DNA from: Pegoplata infirma
Lineage: Eukaryota; Arthropoda; Insecta; Diptera; Anthomyiidae
Length of the DNA: 64,000 bases
Assembly: GCA_963921195.1 (NCBI GenBank)
Contig: OY992538.1
Location: 52,256,852-52,320,851, forward strand
Direction: 5' to 3'
In this document: piece after piece, positions 47,040 through 58,336 of the stretch
Position numbering within the stretch: position 1 is the first letter of the stretch
How the letters are laid out: the number at the start of each line of letters is the position of its first letter
Position numbers and translations under genes: made by a program
The notes under the pieces: generated by a model
The model's database searches: none
What the model saw: the letters and a program-made list of their open reading frames with translations, nothing else
What the model was told of the DNA's origin: nothing

Positions 47040-47690
47040 AAGGCCGTAAACAATTTTTTATTTTTAAAAATAGTCCTTTTTTTTTGAAAAAACACTTTTT
47101 TTTAAGTACTTTTTTAGAAAAGTACTATAGAACCTTAAAAAACGTACGTTTTCAGGAAAAAAATATTTTTTTTTGAAAAAATTGGGCGTTTTTTTTCTAA
47201 AAAGTATTATTCACGAAAATATTGTAATTTATAGAAAAATAGTACTAAAAAAAAAAAAATTGATTTTTTAGAAAAAAGTGAAAAATGTACTTTTTTCTAA
47301 AAAATCTGTTTTTTTTCTAAAAAGTAATTTTTATAAAAATACAATATTTTCCTAAATACTACTTTTTACTTTTTCTGCAAAAAAGTTCTTTTGTACTACT
47401 TTTTTAGATAAAAGTACTTTTGTACTACTATTTTAGAAAAAAAGGTTATTTGTTCTAAAAAATTTACTTTTTTCTAAAAAATCAGTTTTTTTTTCTAAAA
47501 AGTACTATTTTTTCTATAAAAGTACAATATTTTCCTAAATAATACTTTTTACTTCTTCTGCAAAAAAGTTCTTTTGTACTACTTTTTTAGATAAAAGTAC
47601 TTTTGTACTACTATTTAAGAAAAAAAGTTATTTGTTCTAAAAAAGTACCTTTTTCTAAAAAAAGTAATTTTTCCTTAAATCGCACACGTC
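47040..47690. repeat. AAAAGTACTTTT-type repeat tract with a 183-bp duplication
   Basis: TTTTTTCTAAAAAGTAC words recur throughout. ACAATATTTTCCTAAAT starts units at 47341 and 47524, and each is followed by CTGCAAAAAAGTTC and GTACTACTTTTTTAGAT. Confidence 0.8.
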
Positions 47691-47731
47691 ACATTTCAGA
47701 TATGTCATTTGCCGGTAGCATGGCACATGAC

Positions 47732-47882
47732 CATTGGCGTATACAGAGGGTGGCCCAACAACAACAACAAAAAAATATTTTTTTTTATATGTATTGGAAA
47801 ACACAAATCTTGTGAAAAAAACAACAAAAATTTTTTTGTTGTTGTTATTGGGCCCTGAAAAAACAGTCCTGCATACGCCGTT
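47732..47882. mobile_element. 151-bp MITE with a 9-bp duplication
   Basis: Flanked by GCACATGAC (47723-47731, 47883-47891). Ends ATTGGCGTATACAG and (inverse) AACGGCGTATGCAG; a CAACAACAAC / GTTGTTGTT pair follows inside. Nine-base duplications suggest a Mutator-like source; an 8-bp hAT duplication with a chance match is possible. Confidence 0.75.
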
Positions 47883-47934
47883 GCACATGACACATTAGAC
47901 TGACATTTTTTTCTTCAACTTTCGATTTTCCCCA

Positions 47935-48570
47935 GTGTCCGGGAAAATTTTTATTGTCTTAGGTCTGAAACTTAAGTGGTACAAATTTGAGGCCAATCGA
48001 ATTAAATTAAACAGCGGCGACCGGCGCTCAAAGTTAAAATTTTTTTTAAAAATTTCAAAAAATAAAAAAAATTCTTTCGACACATCATATTTGTTAATTT
48101 CGATGCGCTGAGCACGAATATGAAAAAAAATTTAAAATCGATCGGTTTTAGAGATATCACCATTTCAAATTTGTAAAAAATGGCGGTTTTTTCCTACGTT
48201 CAAGAAATTTAAAAAAAAAAATCACAAAATGTCTATGCCTTGACCCTTTCAAAGAACTTGAGATTATCTTTCATTTAAACTTAATTTGAGCCAAATCCGA
48301 TACTTTTAACCCGTGACGCCCATCGATCAAAATTTTGGTTATTTCACCAAAAACTTTATTTGTCTCAAATTAGGCTTAACTGAAAGATTGTATCAAGCTC
48401 TATGAAAGGGTCAAGGTAAAGACATTTTGAAATTTTTTTTTTTTAATTTCTTGAACGTGGGAAAAAACTGCCATTTTGGAAATTTTTTTGACAAATTTTA
48501 AATGGCGATATGTCGAAAACCGCTCGACCGATTTTTGAAATTTTTTGATATTCTTATTCACTAAAACTAA
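47935..48570. mobile_element. Foldback family H, copy 2
   Basis: Arms: GATATCACCATTTCAAATTT with inverse AAATTTTAAATGGCGATATG, ACGTTCAAGAAATTT with AAATTTCTTGAACGTG, CTTGACCCTTTCA with TGAAAGGGTCAAGG. The spacer has CCAAATCCGATACTTTTAAC. Confidence 0.75.
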
Positions 48571-49235
48571 TAAAAATTATGTATCGCAAGAATTTTTTTT
48601 TTTTTTTCAATTTCAAAATTCCAAAATTTTGGTGGAAATTTTCCAAAAGTCCAAGTCCGCCATTTTTTTCGGGGGAATTCTTCAGAATATTAAAAATAGC
48701 ACACAAAAACAATTTTTCCATTTACGAAATTGAGACTTTGGACCTTCGTAACTCTGTACATAATGCGTCAATATTTTCGGGACCAGAGACAAAAAATAGG
48801 ACAAGGTCCAGACTACAAGTCAGTTGTTTGGCCGAATCATTTTCTTCGGAGATATTTTAGAACAGGTTATGAAAACCAAGATTTTTTAAATTTGATATAG
48901 TGACTTGCGCCTTGTACAAACACTTCTAGACGAAATTCTCAGAAAATATCATCTGACACTTAGAGCAGCAGCTTAGAGCTCTCTCTCCAAAATGGCGGTA
49001 GTTCAGATCTGCTAGATTTTTTATATAGCGATATGGCAGCTCTGAATAAAAAAAATTACCACAAAAAATAGCACTTATTCAGTTGATCGACGTTTAATCC
49101 CGTATATTTCGGTAAATACTGGAAATGCGACAATAAGTCACTAAAGTATTATTCTCGGTCTTGAACGTTCGTGCCGAACTCTCAAAAGCTTTCCGATTAT
49201 TAGTTTTTGAGTTATTTAAAAAAGAATAGTAAACA
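48571..49235. other. No feature recognised
   Basis: Slightly less AT-rich around 48740-49000 but no gene or repeat partner is seen. Confidence 0.5.
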
Positions 49236-49339
49236 TTTTTAGTGTCCGACCGAATATTCGGCTTCGGCCACAATTCGACTTCGGCTACATTTGTGGCCGA
49301 ATATAGCCGAATAACGTATAATTGTCTAAAATTTGTACC

Positions 49340-49860
49340 CATGTGTTGAAAAACACACTTTGAATCACATTAGTAAGCCGCAAAAACATTTTTTTAAGTG
49401 TTTTTGCAGCTAAAACAAGATTTTACCCTCAAACAAATTTTTCGATCGAAAAAAAATTACACTCAAAAAAAAAATGTATTTACAAAAATGTCCAAAAAAA
49501 AGTTTTTGCAAAAAATAAATCGTTCTGAACAACAATTTTATACATTTCGCTCATTTACTTGTATAGTGTCATAACTCAAAATATGCCGTTTTTGGGTAAG
49601 CCATACAGAACTATTTATAACATCCTGCTTTATATTGTGTCAAAAATTCGTATTAATATCTTCTAAACTCAGCGTTTGAGAAGAGATCACGCCATTATAA
49701 CATTTTCTATGTACGGGCATTTTGCAATGTACAACAAATTTCAATTGTAAACTTTAAACAGGTTTTCTGTAAAATCAAACATTTTGCGTTATGCCACTAT
49801 ACAAGTAAATGAGCGATTTGTGTATTCCGCCAAGTCGCGTTTTACTTTTTTTCTTGTTTT
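49340..49860 (+). mobile_element. GTCY-A 3' half, diverged
   Basis: GTTGAAAAACACACTTTG, an ACTCAAAAAAAA zone, then TATTCCGCCAAGTCGCG and TTTCTTGTTTTT. Split by the MITE at 49548. Confidence 0.6.
49548..49815. mobile_element. 268-bp MITE with about 37-bp inverted ends
   Basis: CGCTCATTTACTTGTATAGT and its inverse, continuing through CATAAC.CAAAAT with few mismatches; ATTT on both sides (49544-49547, 49816-49819). Confidence 0.8.
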
Positions 49861-50387
49861 TACTAAATAAATAATTTTTTGTTGAATATTCGGCTTCGGC
49901 CAAAAAAGGTGTATTCGGTGGGACACTAAAAATATTCGACTTCTTTTACTTTGAATCTAAGTAAATTCCATAATTCTTTCAAGTGCACTTTAAAAAAAAA
50001 AATATATTAATATATACGAAACAGTGACCTTTAGAAAATTTGCTATAAAATGTTAACAATACAATTATTCGTATTTATAGTTTTTTTTTGATTAATGATA
50101 TTTGTATCATTCCAAATAGAAAACTATTTGTGAAACATTTCGTACAACAAACAACTGGGCCTGACTGGTTGCCGGGTATGGTCATACATAAATAATTCCT
50201 ACCAACCACTTATTGAAGTTACAATAATCAATGGTCTGTGAAAAAAAATATAAAAAAAAATAAAAGAAATACAAAAATATAAACTCATAATATAAAAACT
50301 TAAAGAAAACTTAACAAAATATAAAAAAACAACAGTATAATAGGTGAGTTTTTTTGAAAGATAGGAATTTAGTTAAATTATAATCAT

Positions 50388-50515
50388 AATTCTGATGATG
50401 GGGTAATTGAAAAATCCCTAAAACCGTTGTAAATTCATTCCTGAAAATTACCAAATTTTTTTTGGAGCAGAAACTCTTTTAATATTCGTTGGGAGAATAT
50501 CCTAATAAAAGTTTC
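50388..50515 (+). repeat. Hammerhead-bearing repeat, copy 1 (decayed)
   Basis: ATTCTGATGATGGGG, then CATTCCTGAAAATTACCAAA and GGGAGAATATCCTAAT, collinear with 53411-53545. The ribozyme core is damaged here: GAAA reads TAAA and GTC reads GTA. Confidence 0.7.
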
Positions 50516-50639
50516 TGTTAGTACAGATGGAGGGTGGGCTCTAACTCTACTTGTTATATGGGTTCAAGTTCTAAAATATAGAATAAAATGTTATTTCTAA
50601 AAATTACAGACATTTCTGGTTTCAAACACCGAAGTTTTA

Positions 50640-50800
50640 GTGTTATCTTCAGTATGATAAAAAATGTCAGCCCACAACTGGCAGTCGAACTTTGGATATT
50701 TCTGTCATATTCATAGCATAAACATTACAGACTGGCTGTAGCCCACACAGCCACTACATTATTATGATTTGCTTAGACAAATACCCGTTTTGTGTTCAAT
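50640..50800 (-). repeat. tRNA-like SINE fragment, family 2
   Basis: Minus strand: GTGGCTGTGTGGGCTACAG as box A region and AAGTTCGACTGCC as a weak box B. Resembles 1-127. No target duplication found. Confidence 0.35.
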
Positions 50801-51176
50801 CACTGCTGTGATTTACATAATTTCTGCATAGAAAAATAATTTATATTAAGAAAAATATTATCAATTTAGTAAGCAAAACACACCTAATAGTTAGTAAATG
50901 ACGTGTTATACTAAATCTACCTATAGACTTAAACAAACTTTACTACAGAATGTCTATTCGTTTTAACTATTATAGTTTTGCATACAAATACCAGCAACAT
51001 TTTTAAGAAATAACCAATAAAATATTAAATTTGACTAGACCAAATCCATAGATACCGTTCCCAACGACGAAAACATTTTTTTAGTGATTTTAATTACACT
51101 GTGCTAGTTGCAAAAATTAACAAGCTGAAACTTCGAAAATCATATTTGCTTTCTCGCTAAGTTGAGATAATTCAGA
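50801..51176. other. AT-rich DNA with a family-A scrap
   Basis: 51018-51075 (TTAAATTTGACTAGACC, CCATAGATACCG) is a decayed family-A terminal hairpin region; nothing else is recognised. Confidence 0.4.
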
Positions 51177-51289
51177 GTATGAATCAGGGATGTTAAATGA
51201 GGTTTTCAATTTTGTACCAACTTTAAAAAAAAAATTGTACTTTTTGGACCCTAACGGTACCATTTTTTTTAAATTAATAAAAACTTAAC

Positions 51290-51575
51290 TGAAACAATTG
51301 AGTGTAAATTCGGTTTAACTGAATCTTCTATGATACGAATTTGTCTTATGTTCATTGGCAGACTATATTCGTAAGTGGGCAAAACTGGTTCAGGGGAAAA
51401 ATGTTTCTCATTGAAGAACTAAACTAACCTCTGAAAAACGAAATTTTTTAAACGTTTTTTTTATTTTTGTACTAAAAATGAAACAATTTTCAGTCCGCCC
51501 CTTTTGTAGGCGTGGATATAAAAAATTATTTAAATAATGGTATAATTGTTATAATAATGGGGGAAAGTGTCCTCC
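51290..51575 (+). mobile_element. GTCY-B fragment inside the hAT-like element
   Basis: TGTCTTATGTTCATTGGC, AAGAACTAAACTAACC, CCGCCCCTTTTGTAGGCG follow B order; both ends are lost. Confidence 0.65.
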
Positions 51576-51916
51576 CTATATGGTAATATTAAAAGATATT
51601 GAATAACAATTTTCGGATTTGGGAATAGTGATTCCCCAGAACAATTTAAAATAATGTAAGGCCATAATTTTTCGACATGTAGAAAATTTAGGTTTTAATG
51701 GTCCAAAAATGCTAGTTCGCCATTTATTATCTTGTATTTGGTGATCAATACTTCTAAATTTGATACTTTTCATGATTTTTTAAGCCGAAAATTTCGATAA
51801 ATGATATAAAAATTAAATTTATTGAGGTAAAATTACACAAAAATTACACAAAAAATTTCATTATCCAAGGATTTTGAAATTGTCCCACTTTTGGATAATT
51901 ATCCAGAAAGTGGCAA

Positions 51917-52302
51917 CCCACTCAAAGAATTATGTAGGTAAATTCCAATGATAATTCACTTAAAACAAATGAAATATTATTTAAAAACCATTACACTGTT
52001 TTTTCATTAAAAATAAAATCATATTACAGTAAATTTTGAATGTTAATTTAATGACTAACCAAAACATTAAAAAACTAATGAATATTCACTTATTTTGTAT
52101 TGAAAAACAGTAAAACTTAGAAGAAATTTTTTACTGCCAAAATTGAATGTAACAGAAAATTCATTTTTAAAACAGTAAATTATTATTTTTAAACTACAAA
52201 AAAGTAGATAACAAGAAATCCTTAAGAAATTTAATGATTTTTCTTTTGAAATACTTTTTATAATAACCTACAAACAGTTAATGACATAATTTTCTTAGTG
52301 CA
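51917..52302. repeat. Candidate MITE with CACTNAAGAA ends
   Basis: CCACTCAAAGAATTATGTAG opposes GACATAATTTTCTTAGTGC. The interior is AT-rich with ACAGTAAA words. Weak. Confidence 0.35.
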
Positions 52303-52339
52303 CTGATCTATTGGAAAAACACTGAAAATTTTCGACAGG

Positions 52340-52950
52340 AAAAATGTGTCTGACAAGGTAAGTATCTCAACCCTTATGAACCGATTTGCCTGAAACTTAA
52401 AATAAATATTAAAGAGACGATTTTAAGGTTGGGGTGTCTCGGCTTATCGGTCATATCGGTGTTTAAAAATTTCGTTGTCCCCTTATGAAACCATGTGGAC
52501 CTTCGGGAAAATTTTGATAACTTCCGAACTAACAGGAATATCGTCTAGGGCAAAAATACGTGTCGACTTAAATTTAATATAGATTATTTCTTATTCATAT
52601 GGATATCGTAGGTCTTTGTCTTCACATAAATACCCCCCAAAATTTACACATTTTCCTGAAAAAAATATTTAAAGAAGCCGAATTTTTACAAGGTTATGCC
52701 ACCATTGGATAGGCCTTAAAAAACCTTTCTTCTCATATGAAAACATCATATAGTTTCTTAAAAAGAAATGGCTGAAAAATCCAAAAACGATTATTTCGCC
52801 GTTTTTTTACCCATGTTTTGAACCCGTAAATCCACGATATGGCCGATAAGCCGAGACACCCCAACCTTAAAATTGTCTCTTTTATATATATTTTAAGTTT
52901 CAGGCAAATCGGTTCATAAGGTTTGAGATACTTCCCTTGTGAGTGGGTAA
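52340..52950. repeat. Inverted repeat, arms about 135 bp
   Basis: AACCGATTTGCCTGAAACTT and GGTTGGGGTGTCTCGGCTTA at 52378-52465 recur inverted at 52845-52920; the spacer is about 340 bp. Confidence 0.8.
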
Positions 52951-53410
52951 ACACGAAAAATGCATCAATATCTCAGAAATCTTTTAAAGATGAAATAACT
53001 ACTGATACTTCCGTGGAAAATTCTGAAACTTTTTGTTCGATAAAAGTGAGTAATTTTTTTTTATCAAGTGTCTAATTCCGATACCTTTTCTTTTTTTTTT
53101 TGTAAACAATATTTAGAAAAATTTCATTAGAAAACAACTTTAATCTGTTTCAAAACAAGGGCTTAAAATCGGCCTAGCATTAGTACCTTTGTGAGCATTT
53201 TTTTAAAGTAAAGAAAAAAAAAGCTGGGGTCTTTTGCCGATATTTCGATGAGTTATAAAGAAATTGGAAATTTTTAAATTGTACCAAATGAGTCGCGGTA
53301 GTACCACGGTACTTTTGAAGGTCAAAATGTACCAAAAAAAGTACAATTGTACCAACTTTAACATCCCTGGTATGAATATTTGATGTTTGCACGCTAACAG
53401 TATTACCTAA

Positions 53411-53545
53411 TTTTCTAAAGAATTCTGATGATGGGGGATTGGAAACCCCCGAAACGATCGTCAATTCATTCCTGAAAATTGCCAAATTTTTTGAAAGCAA
53501 GAAACTCTATGAGTATTTAATGGGAGAATATCCTAATTAAGAAAG
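53411..53545 (+). repeat. Hammerhead-bearing repeat, copy 2
   Basis: About 130 bp shared with 50388-50515, including CATTCCTGAAAATTGCCAAA and GGGAGAATATCCTAATTAAG. Penelope-like elements carry such ribozymes, so these could be Penelope debris; no coding part is present. Confidence 0.7.
53420..53467 (+). ncRNA. Hammerhead ribozyme-like motif
   Basis: All core parts are in order: stem I GAATT (53420-53424), CTGATGA (53425-53431), one bulged T, stem II GGGGG with loop ATTGGAAA and CCCCC, GAAAC (53451-53455), four-base loop GATC, GTC (53460-53462), stem I partner AATTC. Stem III is only A-U and C-G, as in minimal retroelement hammerheads that act as dimers. Predicted cleavage follows the C at 53462. 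The bulged T after CTGATGA is the one departure. Activity is inference. Confidence 0.6.
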
Positions 53546-53604
53546 TAGAGTTATCATAAGTATTTGTTAATGTTAATTCATAATGGGGAACATGAAAAGG
53601 CCTC

Positions 53605-53915
53605 GAATCAGAATAAACTCGTTTACATTACAATTTGATTCTTCGAATAACAATCGATCTTTTTCGAATTATAATTCGTCTTTTTCGAATTATAATTCGT
53701 CTTTTTCGAATTACAATTGATATTTTTTGAACTTTAATTGATTTATTTCGAATTACAATTGGAATCTTCGAATTAGAATTGAGTTTTAGAATTACAAATG
53801 AAATATTCGAATTACAAGTTAAATCTTCGAATTACAAATGGAATTTTTAAACTAAAAATGTAGTCTTTGAATTACAAGTAGAATCTTTGAATTACAATTT
53901 ATCTTGAATAACATT
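53605..53915. repeat. Minisatellite of TCGAATTACAATT units
   Basis: About a dozen degenerate units of 20-29 bases, for example TTTTTCGAATTATAATTCG repeated twice exactly near 53670-53705. Confidence 0.8.
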
Positions 53916-53929
53916 TGTAAATGGCGTAG

Positions 53930-54225
53930 AGTGGAGAGTATAATAAGGGATGGCTCTTTAAATACCATTTAATAAACTTGGTCGTCTTAAGGTTCCGTAT
54001 GAACCAGTTATATTCTTAGCGTTACCAGTTGAAAACGTTAACTCGATTACCAGTCTTATGTCGACGTAATGGCACACATGGTCCTCTTCGATTACTTGGT
54101 GAATGTCAGAAGTCTCATTATTCCAAGCCCAGAGGTTTCATCCAGATCTCAAAAAGTGTTGTCTTCAAAGCACTTAGCTCTGAAGAGTCAGAGTGTTAAC
54201 AATGTGCTTCACCGTCTTTTTATCC
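53930..54225. other. Less AT-rich segment of unknown origin
   Basis: An open frame of 71 codons at 54069-54284 shows no recognisable domain and runs into the end of the next transposon, so I do not call it a gene. 56020-56250 beyond that transposon has similar composition and may be its continuation. Confidence 0.3.
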
Positions 54226-56010
54226 CTACCCAGCAAAATTTGGCATTACCAGTAATGGGTTTTGTAATCCGAAACAACTGTTAATAAGTAGTTACTTATT
54301 GAATGAAACACTAATTATTTTAACAAGGGTGTGAGACAAAAATAACACTGTGCTACAAAAAACACAAAATCGGATTTACTTTTAAAATGAGGTAGTTTAG
54401 GTTGTAGGTCTCGTCGAAACGATCACAAAAATGCCCATCAAACTTGCCAGACACCCTCAAATTGTAAAGTTATTGTCAAAAAACGTTTTTTTGGGACTTT
54501 TCTCACTAAACCACGTGTAACTTAAAAAGTTTTCCACCGATTTTCAATTTTTTAACTGTTTTGGATAGAAGAAATATAGGGCTTTTTATGTGTGTGAATT
54601 GGGGTATACATGTAAGAAAGATATGTATTGATTTTTCAACAATATCTAAATTTTTTGTTAGTTTTTGAAAATTTTTTGAGTTTATCGATTTTTTTCTGCT
54701 ATAGTTTGTTCAACAGTATTTATATTTTTAAACGTACTCTTAAAGAAAATTTAATTGTGAATACGATGAGCTTTATGGCGGAAAAATCGAATAATAATTG
54801 ACAGAGTTGTGATAATTTTTATAAAAAATAAAATTAAGATTTTGCATGAAATTGCCGTTCGGACAACCCAGGCAAAAAAAATACAAAAATAAACGAACAT
54901 ACTGAGAGGTCGGGTATCATTATTTTAAAGGTTTTTGGCCCCCTGAATTCGAATTTGACCTTGGAATTGCGCTATCTTATTAAGTTTTTGATATATCAAT
55001 TTATGTTTAATATCTCAAAAATCTGACGCGATAGAGCAATTTAAAGGCCAGATTCGGATTCAGCGCGCCAAAAACCTTTAAAAATATTGTACATGACCTC
55101 TTATGATAAATTTATTTTTTTTGCCTGGGTTGTCTGAACGGCGATTTCCTGAAAAATCTTAATTTTCATTTTTAGAAAAATTATCACAACTCTGTCAATT
55201 CTTATCTGATTTTTACAGGACAAAGCTCATCGAATTCAGAACTAAATTTTCTTTAAAAATATGTTTATAAATATAAAGGTTGTTAAACAAACTATTGCAG
55301 AAAAAAATCGATAAACTCGAAAAATTTTCAAAAAATGACAAAAAAATTAGATATTATAGAAAAAATCAATAGTTATCTTTCTTATATGTGTAGACCAATT
55401 CACACACATGGAAAGCCCTATCCTTCTTCTATCCAAAACAGTTAGAAAATTTAAAATCGGTTGAAAATTTTCTGAATTACACAAGGTTTAGTGAGCAAAG
55501 TCCCAAAAAAAACGTTTTTTGACAATAACTCTAAAATTTGAGGGTGTCTGGCAAGTTAAATGGGCATTTTTGTGATCTACTCGACAAAACCAACAACCTA
55601 TACCATGTCACATTAGAAGTATTTTTTCACTGTAGCACAGTGTAATTAGTGAAGAGTATGGAGTTAAATAAGTAGTTACTGACTCGGATTACTAATAAGG
55701 AGTAAAAACCCATTACCAATAAGAAGTAAAATAATTAGTTAATTAAAACACTTAAAATTTAAATTGTTTTTACTAAAAATAAAAAAATGGGTAATTTTTA
55801 TTAAGTTTTTAAGTACTTTTTAAGTTAATGGAGTTGTAAAGATTAAAAAATGCAAGTGCAAGGAGATATTATTACTTGAAAGTACTTTTATAGCATATTA
55901 CTGAAAAGTAGTTACTTTTAGGCTTAAAATAATGTTAACGGTAATGTGTACTCATTATAAATAATGTACTTGGTAATGATTACTTTCCACAACTCATTTT
56001 TGCTGGGTAG
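54226..56010. mobile_element. Element U with CTACCCAGCAAAA ends, split by foldback F
   Basis: CTACCCAGCAAAATTTGGC and the inverse of TTTTTGCTGGGTAG; sub-ends share ATTACCAGTAATGGG / GGTAATGATTAC-type words. Net about 490 bp without F copy 2. Target duplication not resolved. Confidence 0.55.
54346..55642. mobile_element. Foldback F, copy 2, intact, 1297 bp
   Basis: CACTGTGCTACA at both ends (inverted), TAA on both sides (54343-54345, 55643-55645). Arms of about 620 bp mirror each other (AATCAATAGTTATCTTTCTT with AAGAAAGATATGTATTGATT). It serves as the empty-site reference for palindrome G in copy 1. Confidence 0.88.
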
Positions 56011-56839
56011 TTACATATCACATATCCTACAATTGTCAATATTTCCTGGCCGCCGTCAAACAACGCCTCGTTATCCCTATTACCATTCCCGGCAAGTGAC
56101 AGTAAAAGTTGGTCACTTAAGAATTGTAGAACTCCAGCATAAAATTAAGCGACTCTCAAGTTTTGATGATTCTCCATTAAGACTCAGCTTGTGACATTAA
56201 TCACAATTGGAGAGGCAAGGGACAGTTGCTGAAAATCGTAACTTAAAAGAACACAAAATCAAAATTTTTGTTGGGATACATATTACAAAATATAATCTAT
56301 AAGATGATAGTCAAACAGCAATAACATCTCACACAGGGAGGTGAATAATGGCAGATATACATCAGTTTGTTTGCGAGTTGTGATTTTGTATGAATAGAGT
56401 ATAGGAAAATTTATCCAAAACCAAACAACCAACCATCTAACCAAAACAATAAATCTCCGCTTAAGTGTTACAAGGTTTAACAAAAAGGTTTTCCAATTAC
56501 ATCACAACAACATTATTTGCAATTGCCGCTGCCGTTGCTGCTGCCGGTTTTGTTGTTGAGTTATTTTTACAACATTCTTGTCTATTATAATCGTATAATT
56601 ATTTAATGATTAAATAATTTATTGTAATCAGATACCTGGGTAATTTGAATTTAAAACTTCTATTGCATTATATTGTAATTTGGAATTACAATGCAACTTT
56701 TTAATCAAGGGCTAAACTGAAGAATTTTTTAAAATGCCAAGCCATAAAATGATTGGATGTAAAGTTAACAGGCTGCATACGTAAGTAGAACTAGGGTTAT
56801 TTTTGGGAATTTTAAAGGAATGGGAAAAAAAGACAGACA
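56011..56839. other. No gene recognised; short GCN repeat
   Basis: 56525-56555 is a GCCGCTGCCGTTGCTGCTGC tract. 56041-56195 is less AT-rich but its frame has no recognisable domain. Confidence 0.45.
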
Positions 56840-57489
56840 TAATGTATGATGAATTTATCATATTCTCGGTTGAGACAGTCTCTAAAAACCTGAGGAGAAC
56901 AAACTGGGTAAAATATAGTAAAGACTTTTTCTTTGCGTTTAGATGAAGTACCCTTATCTGAACGGCATAGTTTGGCGGAAACTGACTATAACGAATGTTT
57001 GTAATGGGTCCCTGGATGCGTCTTGCGCTTCTGCAAAGCCTGGGGCAAAAATAAGCCACCCTGGTGGTGGCTAAATCTTCAAGAGCGGACAAGGACTGGT
57101 CTGCATATAGGCTGCAACTTAAGAGTTATAAGAAGATGATCAGAATTGCCAAATGTGATTCTTGGAAACCCTTCTGTGGAAACATAGAAGACGTTTCTCA
57201 GGCATCGAGGCTGTGCAAAGTTCTGGCCTCTTCTCCTTGCACCCTGGTATACCTAAAAGATCTTAATGGGGTGTGGCCTACCTCCAGTAGGAGTCGCTGA
57301 AACTCCCTCTAAACACGCATTTCTCCATGACGTCGTTTCAAGCTTTGGAACATTCTGACGCAGAAGCATCTGCAATTGCTTCGGAAATAATAAGTATGCT
57401 ATTAAAAGCTTCCGGCCCTATAAATCCCCTGGAACTGATTGTATAATCCCGGCTGAGATACAGCAAGTGTCGGACTATATAGCCCCTTG
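56840..57489 (+). pseudogene. LINE ORF2 remnant: endonuclease-RT linker and RT start
   Basis: With frameshifts, the plus strand reads LRRTNWVKYSKDFF, then NKPPWW (57049-57066), then WSAYRLQLKSYKKMIRIAK, DSWKPFCGNIE and PCTLVYLKDLNGVWP in one 78-codon frame (57064-57300). A shifted frame gives NTHFSMTSFQALEHSDAEAS and another YKSPGTDCIIPAEIQQV. KPPWW and YKSPGxDxIxPA are standard landmarks between endonuclease and reverse transcriptase in the R1/LOA/Jockey group. At least two frameshifts plus stops make it dead. Confidence 0.85.
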
Positions 57490-58331
57490 CACAGTGCCAC
57501 ATTTGGCCAATCTAGGACGACAAAAATCCAATTTTATTGATATTGACTAGAAATTCGGTATAAATTTTCGTTTTGACTTCAAAAACAACATTATGAAAAA
57601 TATGGGAGGCCAGTTAACGGCCACGCCCACTTTTTAAAAAAATTTTAATTTTGGTTGTAATTTTTTTAAACTTGGTGTATATACTCTCAAGGACTGTAGA
57701 TATAATATCACAAAAAAAGGGGGCGGTCAGACAACTGCCACTCCCACTTTTCAAAAATATGTTTAAAAAATATGTAAAAACAAGGTTTACATATCGGCCC
57801 ACTGTAGTCGGCGTCGCAGACGGTCGCAAAAGTTAGCCGTTGAAATAAGTACTATGGATATTGGTCAATATGTCTGAAAAAGTCCGGCGACCAATAGAGA
57901 CCAAACACAAAAGTTCTATTCCATCAAAAAAAATAAATATATAATTTTCTTTTCAAAAATTTTTATTATGTTAAAAATTTAATAAAAAATAAATAAAATT
58001 GTTTAAAAAAAGAAGAAAAGATATGACTTATAGCCTTTAAATATCCTTTAAAATTACCAAAAAAAGAGTGTATAAATATCTTTATTTGTTATAAAGTTAC
58101 AACTGTTTAAAATCGACTTAATTAATTGCGAAATAATGAACACTACTTTCAGGATTTTACAAGATGCAAATTTATGCACCCACATCTTAATAACGAATAG
58201 AATTATAGTTCTTATATGATTATTTCCGTGTTATTAGGAATGTTTTATAATACATACAAACAAATCATAAAAATCAAGGAACTTTTTTTTTTGATTTTTG
58301 TCGTGCTAGATTGGCCAAATGTGGCACTGTG
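57490..58331. mobile_element. Transib MITE, 842 bp, ends resembling V(D)J signals
   Basis: Both ends start CACAGTG and match over 39 bp with one mismatch. The 5-bp duplication CCTTG (57485-57489, 58332-58336) is the Transib size. After the heptamer CACAGTG come exactly 23 bases and then ACAAAAATC on both ends, the layout of a 23-spacer recombination signal, known to be shared by Transib ends and RAG targets. No transposase frame; the interior has CCACGCCCAC and GCCACTCCCAC pieces. Removing it joins IAPC of the LINE to LYNLYT-coding DNA. Confidence 0.9.
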
Positions 58332-58336
58332 CCTTG

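Larger units (their letters stand above)
49236..49932. mobile_element. Element P with AGTGTCC ends and ATTCGGC repeats
   Basis: TTTTTAGTGTCCGACCGAAT and (inverse) TTTTTAGTGTCCCACCGAAT, followed by ATATTCGGCTTCGGCCA on both sides. The interior is an old family-A fragment with a further MITE. The target duplication is not resolved. Confidence 0.7.
51185..53369. mobile_element. hAT-like element, 2185 bp
   Basis: Ends CAGGGATGTTAAA and its inverse, with a perfect 8-bp duplication GTATGAAT (51177-51184, 53370-53377). Subterminal DNA on both sides repeats TTGTACC, GGTACC and CCAACTTT words. The interior holds a GTCY-B fragment, a candidate MITE and an inverted repeat. CAGGGATG with 8-bp duplications is typical of hAT. 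No transposase. Confidence 0.92.

Noticed and set aside
54069..54284. 71-codon frame in a less AT-rich stretch
   Set aside because: Runs across the boundary of element U and has no recognisable domain.
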